Shown: piece after piece, positions 46,101-55,869 of the stretch
How positions within the stretch are numbered: the stretch's first letter is position 1
How the letters are laid out: each line of letters opens with the position of its first letter
From: Udeniomyces pyricola
Taxonomy: Eukaryota; Basidiomycota; Tremellomycetes; Cystofilobasidiales; Mrakiaceae
NCBI GenBank assembly: GCA_039545295.1
Contig: BCIK01000001.1
Location: forward strand, 620,001-684,000
Direction: 5' to 3'
Length of the DNA: 64,000 nucleotides
Notes under the pieces: generated by a model
Told to the model about the DNA's origin: nothing
Seen by the model: only the letters and a program-made list of their open reading frames with translations
Databases searched by the model: none
Made by a program: the position numbers and the translations under genes

Positions 46101-47908
46101 GTCTCAAGAGGTCTTCTGCTAATGGTCGCCGTTCGTTGTGTTTATAGGTTCATCCAACAGCGACTGGTCGAGCGAAACTCGGACGGTTCGCTCCAGATCA
46201 TGTACACCGTAAGTAGAGGCATGTCGCCATTTCCTTTTCTAAGCACAGATCATGAACACCGCCTGATTGTCATCTGGTTTGTTCTCTAGATCCACGGCGG
46301 AAAGGAGATGCCAGAGGAAGAGCTCGACCAGTACGTATCTCGATAGGATTCTCATGTCCTGGATTCTGATTTGACCTCTCTACTGACAGTCTGATGTTGC
46401 ACCGTGTCTTTTGCCAGCCTTGAGGGACATAAGGGATCGAAGCCCGTCCGAATCGGAAACGGAGCGAGCGATCACGTTCAACTCGACATCTACGGAGAGC
46501 TCATGTATGTACCCATCAACTGTTCCTGATGTGAGTAGCTCTTGGATGACGAGCCGAGATACGTTGATGGCTGATCTACAAATTCGTTCTCAACATTCTT
46601 TGCTCTTAGGGATGCCGTTTATCTTGCCCAAAAGTCCTCCAAGCCGCTCTCCTGGGACATGTGGAAGTCTGTCAGGGAGATCGTGAGTAATACGAATCCG
46701 TCAAGACTTTGCAGTGTTTGCCGTTATTGACGGGAGTCCCATGTTTCCCTCTCATTCCTCAGGTCGATTACGCATGCACTCAATGGGACAAGCCGGATTT
46801 GTCGATCTGGGAGGTTCGAGGCGAGAAGAAGGTTCGTTGATTTCTTGATTCCGCGTCCATCAGAATTCACGGTAATAATGGGGTAATCGGCTGACGAGAG
46901 TCTTCTACATGTCTTGCGCCACTCAGAACTTCCTGTACAGCAAGATCATGATCTGGGTCAGTATCGACCGAGGTCTTCGGCTGGCCGACAAGCGATCTTT
47001 GCCACTTCCTCAGCGAGCTAAATGGCTCGAGACTCGAGACAAGTTGTACGAGGAGATCATGGAGAAGGGCTGGAATGAGAAGGAGGGATTCTTTGCGCAA
47101 GCATACGAGTCTTTGGACGTTGTCGACAGCGCTGTCTTGGTCATGCCGCTCGTGAGTTCCTGTCTGGGTCGACCAAAGTTTCTGGTGTCTATCTTCTTGG
47201 CTAAACATCAATCTGACGCCTGCTTTGCTTGATCTCTCCTTATGCCTGCTCGTCAAAAGGTCTTCTTCATGTCAGCCGCCGACCCTCGGTTCCGCTCGAC
47301 ACTCGACCGCATCCTCAAGACGCCCGAGAAGGGTGGACTTTGTGCCAACAACCTCATCTTCCGATACGACACTGACAAAGTGGAGGATGGTGTCGGAGGT
47401 TCCGAGGGCGCGTTTAGTCTCTGTACCCTTTGGGGTATCGAAGCCCTCACTCGAGCGGGTGCCTTTGATCGATCGTTGCTTCCTCGAGCTAGTGAGTTCA
47501 CCATCAAGCCACAGGGATCCATATTTCATTTTGAAAACCAGTAATCGACGACTAACCCATCCATACTACACCCCCCCCCCTCTCTCTCTTAATCATTCGT
47601 CCAGCTGCCATGCTCGAGGATTTCCTTGGTTACGGCAACCACGTCGGTCTTTTCTCCGAGGAGATCTCGCGTGGCGGTGAAGGTTTGTCTTTTCCTCTTT
47701 CCTACTCTTCCCCCCCCCCCCCCGCTTTCCTTACGAAATCAATTTGCTTTTTTCTTCTTCTTCTTTTTTGTTGTTGATCTTACTCACGGTTCCTTTTCCT
47801 TCGCGTTCTTCCCCTCTCACAGGACTGGGTAACACCCCTCAGGCGTTCTCTGCTGTGACGATCATCTCGGCCGCGTTCAACTTGGACAGGACGCTCAGCA
47901 ACCACTAA
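43138..47908 (+). CDS. Glycoside hydrolase family 15-like protein
   Basis: Predicted cytosolic glucoamylase/trehalase-fold hydrolase (no signal peptide); substrate not inferable. 27 exons: 43138-43191, 43314-43408, 43592-43603, 43674-43719, 43820-43876, 43997-44162, 44262-44278, 44405-44656, 44753-44839, 44941-44969, 45055-45238, 45335-45370, 45444-45512, 45583-45603, 45679-45733, 45824-45833, 45923-45954, 46029-46074, 46148-46208, 46290-46330, 46418-46504, 46610-46682, 46763-46831, 46927-47151, 47260-47491, 47605-47682, 47823-47908; 739 residues, all in phase. Diagnostic blocks: [60 protein letters not shown] then [58 protein letters not shown] and [20 protein letters not shown]. This is the GH15 layout seen in bacterial trehalase-type members. 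Confidence 0.9.
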
Positions 47909-48619
47909 GAAGTGATGGACCCCTTGTCATTGCGTCAAACCCAATAGATGAGATATGAAGGAACGGGAAGAAGGCTGAGTATAGAGCGCACGAGGAAGAA
48001 GAAGGTGGAGCTGTGCTCGATAAGGTGGAGCGAAAGGGTGTCAAAGGGGGGGGGGGGGGGGGGGGGGGTGAAGGGAGAGGATCAAAAGGAAGACCCGTGC
48101 ACGCGTGTGTGAGTATGTGTATGCGTAAGTTAAAAAAGGAAAGGGGAGGGGGGGGGGGGGGATGGAAGGTTCAAATGGGGGTTTGATGGACCTAAAACAA
48201 CCCTAACTGCTGTATCCCATTTAGTTGTTTTTGTCTTCTTTTCTTTTCTTCCTTCTCTTTATCCTTGTTGTGTATCCTTCTATTCATTATCTATGTTTTT
48301 TTTTCCTTTATCGGTTGGATTTCCATGATTGAATGAGTTTGGATTCAGATGATCGTTTCCTTTCCTTGCCTGGTTTCTTTGCTTCCTTTTTCTGCGCTGT
48401 CCCGTTGGTGTGAGGTGCGTTGGTGGAAGCGAGAAAGGGAGGAGCAAGCGGCGGGAAAATCCGAGCGAGTCAAGCGGACAAAAGGGCCGGCTTTGCTTCC
48501 CCAAGAAAGGATAGGGCACCGAATCCAATGAAGAAAGAAGAAGTGACCAGAGAGAGAAAGAGGCAGAGAAGAATAAATGCGCAGATCTAGAACAAGAACA
48601 AAACAAAACAAGAAGAATA
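47909..48619. other. Intergenic between convergent genes; poly-G tracts
   Basis: Poly-G runs at about 48046-48068 and 48147-48161 and T-rich sequence. Opposed 3' ends; no gene seen. Confidence 0.5.
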
Positions 48620-48690
48620 TCATGGGTATTGTTCAAGCGTGGTAGGAATGCCAGCGAGTTTCATCTTGACGGCGATCTGTGATGATCCCG

Positions 48691-48733
<43 letters not shown>

Positions 48734-50664
48734 NNNNNNNNNNNNNNNNNNNNNNNNNNNNNNNNNNNNNNNNNNNNNNNNNNNNNNNNNNNNNGGGGGG
48801 GGGGGGGAAAGGGGGAGCTCAAACCGATTGAGAAGTACCCCTCCGCCCTCTCCTGTTTTCTCCCTTGACAGAAAAGAACAGAAAAGAAACCAAGACAAAA
48901 CGAACCTCAAACAAGTAATCGAGGCATTCCGTCTGGGTCTTGGCGCCTTGCCAGGTAGGACCCCAGCAGTAGAGGCCGTGCCGACGGACGAGGATGGCCG
49001 GTGCCAAAGGGTACTTTTCCATAGCCTTTTTTGTTTTTGTTTTTATTTTTTTATTTTAAGAAGGAAAGGAGGCGAGGGGATTTCATGCGGACGTGGAAGG
49101 AGAGAGACGTGTGGGAGATGGAAAGGAAAAGAGGTTCAATTTGGTCCGGATCACTTTGACGTTCTCTCGCCCGCCGATACGGATGTATTTTCTTGCTTTC
49201 CAAAGAAGAGGAAGAAAGAGCAGGAAATGGGCGAAAAAAAGAGAAAGAGAGAAAGAAAGACAAGGAGAAAAACTCTTACCTCTGCCATGGAATCCGTAAG
49301 GTCCTCCTCGTCGGGCGTGTTCTCAATGATGGGGATTGTGAGCGTGTCGAGGAAAGTGAGGGTCTTGCCAACGCCACCGAGACGGATGCCTTTGATCATC
49401 TATTTGGTGCGGGGGGTTTTGTGAGAGGGAAAGGGGAGATGAAGGAGGGGGCAACAAATGTAGAAAGGAATTCACAGGAACGTGAGATGGAACAAGCATG
49501 TTTGATCAGGTTCAAGGCTGCATAACTGATTCAATGGCTGGAGGGAAGAGATCTGGGCTAAACAGAAGGATGTCGACAATCTAAAACATAAAAGAAGAAG
49601 GTAGAAGAAGCGGTCCTTACCTCTTGGTGTGAGATGGTGAATTCATTCCCAGGCCAGAGAAGAGTAGCCATGACTGTGAGGCAGACCATCGGGACACAGA
49701 GTGTATGTGAATGTGCGTGCGAGAACAGAGCGAAGTATGCGATGAAGAAAGAAGAAGAGAACAGAATTCAAAAAATCACAAACAAGAAGAAAAACAGCGT
49801 TAGTCGGTCTACCGGTCGTTCTCGGCAAAACCTCACGCTTCGATCCCATTCCGACTTATCTCCCCACCTTCCTGACTGTTTATTCACTACGTCCACTCAG
49901 TGATACGTTCAGAAGACAAGAAGAAAAACGAACCAGCGTGCTGCGAATGCGTATGGATGCAAGCGGCGGCTTCCCTCTTGGTGAAGGCGTTCCAGAACAG
50001 TGGGGTACAAGCACTCTCCTTGAGGCCCTTGGGCGCCCGGTGGAACGTTCGCTTCGAGCCCGACGTCGGAATCGTCGGTTGGAGGTAAGGGAGGACAAAA
50101 ATCTGGCTGGGCAGGATCCGTTCTTTCTGCGTGAGTTCAAAGACGAAAGGGGGAAGGGTCAGCTTGTTTCCTTTATTTTCTTCGCCTTCTTTCCTTTGAA
50201 ATTTCACAAGGAACGAGTTGAGTTGAGATCTGGTCTTGATCCGATCCGCATCGAACTTACTTGCACGCCAGAAGGGGCGAGGTAGACGGTATCCCTAAGC
50301 GAAAAGCGCCGGAGAGAGGGGGAGGAGGTGTTTGTTCGATAACGAACAGGAAAAGGGATAGATACAAGTCGATAGATAGACGTCATAACGGCTTCCGCGT
50401 CAGTTCAAGAAGAGGATCATTCCTTTCATGACCCTTCTTTCCCTTTCCGAGTCCGGACCTAAAGCTCTCGACGTACCCCTGCCTGATAGAGATTCCACCT
50501 CCCGTGCCGGTGACCCAGCCGAGCGTGTAGAACTGGGCGCACAAGGCCGGAATCAAGTTGGCAGGGTGCTCAGGGTCGGACGACGTAATGAGGTCGTCTC
50601 GGTTGTCGTCATCGGACGTGGGTACGTTTGGGGTGGCCAGGGTTGAGTGGGCGGAAGGACACAT
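48620..50664 (-). CDS. MDE1: Methylthioribulose-1-phosphate dehydratase
   Basis: Class II aldolase-fold zinc enzyme of the methionine salvage pathway; dehydrates 5-methylthioribulose-1-phosphate in the cytosol. Exons, 5' to 3': 50477-50664, 50261-50294, 49934-50126, 49621-49673, 49280-49399, 48906-49025, 48620-48676; 254 residues, in phase. Motifs: [57 protein letters not shown], the zinc pair [28 protein letters not shown]-like [13 protein letters not shown] and the third zinc His in [14 protein letters not shown]. The ATG at 50664 was chosen because it gives the usual short N-terminus. The last intron (48677-48905) contains A41, an N gap and poly-G, so its length is not reliable. Confidence 0.95.
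48693..48807. other. Assembly gap flanked by homopolymers
   Basis: A run of 41 A (48693-48733), 61 N (48734-48794), then G13 (48795-48807), all within the last MDE1 intron. A scaffolding gap rather than biology. Confidence 0.9.
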
Positions 50665-51591
50665 GGGCAGGAAGGGAGATAGGTGTGGGTTGGATGGATC
50701 GACGTCGACGTAAGTGCTAACACAAGGAACGTGTTGGTGATCATCAACCGCGAAGAACGCATGCACAGCTTGATGCAACTTGAGCCAGCACGCGAGCTCG
50801 TTGCGGTGATTCAGTCACATCGACATGATCCCTCCCTGGCCTGGAATGATCTACTGTCTCAATCTGTACTCAGTACTAGTACGTACGTCGACGGACGGAG
50901 TAACATTCATTGAGCAACGATTTGCAGATAGCTAGATCAAAACATGACCACACATCATAGTACATGGGGAAAATCAGACAGAAAGAGCGACCAAAAAAAA
51001 TAATCACTATTATGTAGCTCTAATCAATTAGGGGGATTATTCAGACTGAGAGGCAGCAACAGATTGTTTGATCCCTATGTATTACGTACGGGGACATTGC
51101 AGTTGGATATGGCACGTAGGATCAAAGCAAGAGATGGATAGGAGCAACATGAAACTACCAAGGCAAAGCAGAACAAGATAACTATTCGATAGGTTCATGG
51201 ACGGATTAAAGACGGATAAGAGACCAGGAGGAGATGGTTATAGAAAGCAGAGACAAGCTAGCTAGCAGGCAGGGTCCGTTGAGAGTTCAGATGAGATATG
51301 ATGGGTACGTGCGAGAGGGAGTGAGAACGAAAAAGAAAGAAGAAGAAGAAAAAGGAAAGTGTCCGTGCAAACCAAAAGAGCCAATAAAAAGGAAGAAAGA
51401 GAGATCAAAGACGAAAAAGGGAACAAAGGCGTGGAGTATCGCAAGTACAAGCAGAGTGTCCAACATGAGGATAGTCGTATCATGGAAGAGAAAAGACGGG
51501 GTTGTTTGAGAGAAGTACAGAGAAGAAAAAAAAAAACATGAAGAGACAATGAATCAAGGAGGCAGAGAGGAAAAGGATTGACTCCTGTTCC
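50665..51591. other. Intergenic upstream of MDE1
   Basis: 927 bp between two minus-strand genes. The MDE1 promoter should lie at the left end. A/G-rich sequence from 51290 belongs to the 3' flank of the next gene. No gene seen. Confidence 0.5.
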
Positions 51592-53689
51592 TTACTTCGT
51601 GCCAAAGAGTTTCTTGACCTTTCCTTTCCATCCTTTCTTCTCCTTGCCAACAACCGCTACTGCCTTCTTCTCACCCTCGGTCGTTACCCGCGAGACCTTA
51701 TCTCTAGGCTCCGTCGACGGACTAGGGGACCAGCCCATGGATGATATAGTGGTGATGGCCGGGGACGAAGCGGAGGCTGCAGACATACCCGAACGAACGA
51801 GCGTCTTATGCGACTCCTCAGGCAAGGAACTGAACGAGCCGACGGGAGACGAGGTCCTCGAGGAACTGGAGCCGTAGCGACCCATAGGAGGAGGTCGAAG
51901 AGGGCCAAGGTCGGACGTGGTCGATCCGATCGAGGCGACCGAGCGGAGGGACAGGTTCGACTGCTGTCTATGGAGAGAGGTTGCCGAAGACGAGGGCGAC
52001 CGCAGAGGAAGGATTATCTGACTATGGGTCGAGGATGATGAAGAGAGTCGACGGCTAAAGACAGGTGCGTCATACGTAAACGGCGACATGGGGTCAAAGG
52101 GGACACTCTCGCTCGAGGTGTTGGGCGTTGGATGAGCAGGGAGCTTAGGTGGGAGGTCCATGAACGCGTCGGTCCAGAGCGAGTGGATGGGTTGCTTGGG
52201 CTTGACATGCGACGAAGCTGAGGGCTTGGTCGACACCGCCGCCGCTGCCGCTGCCGAGGAGCCAAGCGAGGAGGCGGACGATTGTCGTCGGATCGAGAAC
52301 CGTCGAGGAGCAAACATTGAGGAAGGAGAGTCGGGGGGAGTCGGTGGGCTCGAAAACGAGTCAGACGAGGACGCCAGTGAAGCCGTGCTCCGCGTCGCCT
52401 GGTCCAGTCCTGGGAGAGGTGGCGAGCTAGCGCCAAGGATGAAAAGGCTCAGGCCGAAGCCTGACTTCTTGCGTTGAATTGAGGGTGCACTGCTGGAAAC
52501 AGAACCGGCACGGGAGCGAGCGTTACCGCTGCTGCTACTGCTGCTGCTGGGGTGATCGTGATCATCGGAAGACGCGGGTGGAGTCGGCACATCGTCGCGC
52601 TCCTCCTCCTCCTCAACGACGCTCTGAATGAGCGGCGACCGCTTGCGGATCGACGGAGCGGGCGAAGAAGACGAGCCCGTCGAATGAGAGGAAGGAGGTG
52701 CCGCTAACGATCCAGACGAGGATGAAGACGACGAAGACGACGTGGATGAAGAAGCGGTCATTGGGATCGATTGAGACCGCGAGCGCGACGACGAGCTGGG
52801 CGCTGTTGGTGGAGCGCCAAGTGAAGCAGCCGGTCGGTGAAACTTTCGTTGCGGTTTAGTGGTCGTCAGGTGATCGTTTGTAGGTCGACCGAGTTTGGCG
52901 ACCGGCTGGAGAGGAACCATCGTAGGGCCGGCAAACCCAAACGGCAGACTCAGCGCGTCGTCCGTGTGGAACGTTGGGTCAAGGAGGAAGGATTCTGCAG
53001 CCGAGTGCGAGCCTGAGAGGGTTTTTTTACGAATGGATTGGGCATGTGGTGAATGGGTTGGACAGGTCAGAGCAGGGTAGATGAGGGATTGGGTGTTGGA
53101 AGGGGTTGAAAGACCGGATTGGGTTGAGTTGAGGGATAGTCGACGTATAGACAACGACCGGATGGATGGGGTCGGCGATGAAGCCGATGAAGCCGATGAG
53201 AAGAAAGAGAGTAAGGAACGAGTGACAAACGTGAGTCAGCCATCCAAATCGATTTTCTATTTTACATTTGGGGTGGGAGGGCACGCGAGCCAGCAGCCGA
53301 AGCAGCAGCAACCTTGGCTTGCCGCGCGCGTCTCAGCCAGCCAGCCAGCCAGCCAAAAGCCGCCTCTGCCGCTTCTCACAGCTCGTCCGAGCCAACTCGC
53401 CTCGAGCAACGAGATTACTCACGGAAACTCTTGAACACAGGTGACGGCATCCCCTACACAACCAAAGAAGAAGAAAACAAAAAAAAATGGGACAAGAACA
53501 TGTTCCAACAGCACAAAACAAACAAATAAACGAGTCTATCGTGTCAGCTCAATATCCATCAAGGGCCTTACGACCGACCACCAGTTACTCAGCAACCCGC
53601 AGACGCACCCTGATGGCCAACTCGAGGTCGGCCCACTGGTCAAAGATGCCCACATCTCGGAGAGCGTAGTACGTTCTGGTCGCACTCAT
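51592..53689 (-). CDS. Ser-rich unknown protein with basic C-terminus
   Basis: Not recognised. Exons, 5' to 3': 53609-53689, 53423-53453, 51592-53012; 510 residues, in phase. The N-terminus is the most protein-like part: MSATRTYYALRDVGIFDQWA then DLELAIRGMPSPVFKSFRSH, a compact amphipathic region reached through a 31-nt exon. Then long Ser/Pro tracts, an acidic EEEEERDD patch, RKKSGFGLSLFILG, RRFSIRRQSS (basic residues around Ser, kinase-site-like), and IHSLWTDAFMDLPPKLP. It ends EKKGWKGKVKKLFGTK, a short basic amphipathic helix that could bind membrane or acidic partners. The large exon is also open upstream to about 53154 and beyond, so a longer third exon is possible, but it has no ATG or acceptor there. 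Confidence 0.65.
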
Positions 53690-55869
53690 GTCGGTAGTCG
53701 GACAAAGATTCGAGGTGGATGGAGAGTGTGGAATGAAGCAGGGGAGAAGAAAAAGCAGCAAGTCGAACGTTGAGGTCAGAGGTCAAGAAAAGGGGTCCTT
53801 GCCAGCTTCGTCCGGGCAATCTCTCTGCGATCTCTGATTCCATGGCGCACCCATCTCCCGGCGTCAGGCGGCGAGAAATCAGTGGGGAGGAGCGCGGAGT
53901 GACCACTCCAGCGAAGGGCCGCCGAGAGTTTGGAGAGATGTGCGGGGGAAAGCGTGTGGGGTCGAAGGGAAGGAAGACTGTGATCGCAAATCTCTAACCC
54001 TCAAACCGAAAACGCGACACGTTGAGTCGACGGCGGCTCCGCGGCCGCGTCGGGCGTCGATTATACGCCTTGTAATCTGCTTCCTCACCCTCCTCTCTCC
54101 TATCTATCAGCCGATCTGGGCCATCGCCAGCTGAACTGTTGCATGTTTATAGAATTCTGGAAGGAGATGGAAAAGGCCCCTTCCTGCTGTCGACTGAATT
54201 GTCGACTGGCCCCGTTTGTGCCTTGAGCGCATACCATTGGCGTTGATCTAACGTCAAGATAAGCTTAGGACATGCACGTAAAAATGGGCAGCGACCTGCA
54301 GGTGACAAACGGGTCATTCGCGGGTGACGAACATGTTGACACGATGCATCATCATGCATGCATGATCGACGCGTCATACAATATATATACGGTTATATCA
54401 CGTCGTTGCCGCAAGTGACGTCTTGCTGGCGCAAGTATCCATTCCATATATGTATAATGATTATATATAATCCGCACTGGTTTCATGTGTTCGTAGATAT
54501 AATTAGCAGTCCGATCTGGACTTGCAAATATACCTCCTGCATGCATGATTCGCTCAATCGTACACTCGATGTGTGCTTCACATCGTTCTCTGCAAAGCTC
54601 AATCCCGAACATACAGCTGAACGACGGTTCATTCGACCCGATGTTCAACGTCCCGAGTGTGATCAGAAGGCGTCAGGAGCCTCGGGCCTTACTATAGCCG
54701 ATCGCAGTAAGCGAAAGGAAGATTAGCTCGATCCCTCGTGGCAAACCTCTCCCTTTACATTCAGCTCACCATCGCGTGCTTGCATATTCTGGCCGCCAGC
54801 TGCAGCCCGGTCCAGCGCCGACATATAATTCGCGACATCAACCCTTCAAGGCCTCAGGCCTCATCAACGTATCATCAACGGCAGTGTACCTCGTGATCTT
54901 TCTGATTTCTTCTTCTCCTTCTCTTTCCTTTTTTCTTCTTCTTTTTTTCGTTTCCTTTTCTTCTCTTTCCTTTTTTTTCTTCTTTTTTTCGTTTCCTTCT
55001 CTTCTTTTTTTTTTCTTTCTTCTTTTCTTCTCCTGTTGCCTTGCAAGCTGTTTCGGCTCTTTGTTTTTCTTTTTACCCTCGTCTCTGCACTGGTAATCGA
55101 AGAGTTGACGTTGTCGAGTTTCCCTCCCTGTAATCTTCGAGTTACAAGATTATCTATCTTCTTCTCATGTGTCCATGATCATTGCTCTTAACCCATCATT
55201 CTCATTAAATCAAATTTGAACGACTAGCGCCGCCCGTTCCAACGTTCCAATGCAATCCGATCCGCTCCTTCACGTTAGATATCCGTTAACGACGCATCCG
55301 ATGTCGATCTGTGATTACGATCCGAGATCCGGGAGGCAAAGCTTCCCATCGCGCGCGCGCGCGCGGTCGGAATCTGATTAAGATCTATATTCCTTTCTCG
55401 CCACTAACTCCTCATCACTTATCTCCGTCCGACGATATCATGGAATCGCCCGCGTTCGACGATGCGGTCGAAATTTCAAGGCGGTCGATCAACGTTTCAA
55501 GGTTCACGCGCGCGTTCACGTTCGACCAGGTCACAAGATCTGTATCTTTGTGTGTGTTTTGTTTCTTCTTTCTTTCAAGGCAAGTAGCGACCATATGACA
55601 GTACATGTTCCGCGGTACCTATGATTCAAACCTAATCTTTTGACCAAACAGATCACAGACCCCCCACCCTTTCGACACGCGAGCGGCAACATTAAATTTT
55701 CTCCTCCTCACCCGTACCTACAACATTGACGAGGCCTTCACGTGGCTCTTTCCCAATGACCGGTCGAAGGCCTAGCTAGCTAGTCACTAGTCAGCTGTCG
55801 GCGCTAGTACTTCACCCATCACATACATTGATCCGTGAGTGGCGCCGTACGTACTACTGCTACTAGTAG
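53690..55869. other. Gene-poor 2.2-kb stretch
   Basis: No supportable gene. It contains TGCATGCA-rich palindromic sequence at 54343-54365 and 54537-54549, AT-rich patches (54376-54500), a polypyrimidine tract at about 54900-55040, and an alternating CG run near 55351-55365. The left end should carry the promoter of the minus-strand gene ending at 53689. Confidence 0.5.

Noticed and set aside
53027..53311. Small minus-strand frame with a hydrophobic segment (FLTLFLLIGFIGFIADP) as a membrane peptide gene
   Set aside because: It lies in the intron between two exons that join in phase, and has no independent support.
54776..55096. Plus-strand frame rich in Phe/Ser/Leu resembling a membrane protein
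   Set aside because: It is the translation of a T/C-rich tract; composition alone produces the hydrophobicity.
55440..55600. Short plus-strand frame starting ATGGAATCGCCC
   Set aside because: Only about 50 codons, no recognisable motif, no second exon that joins in phase.
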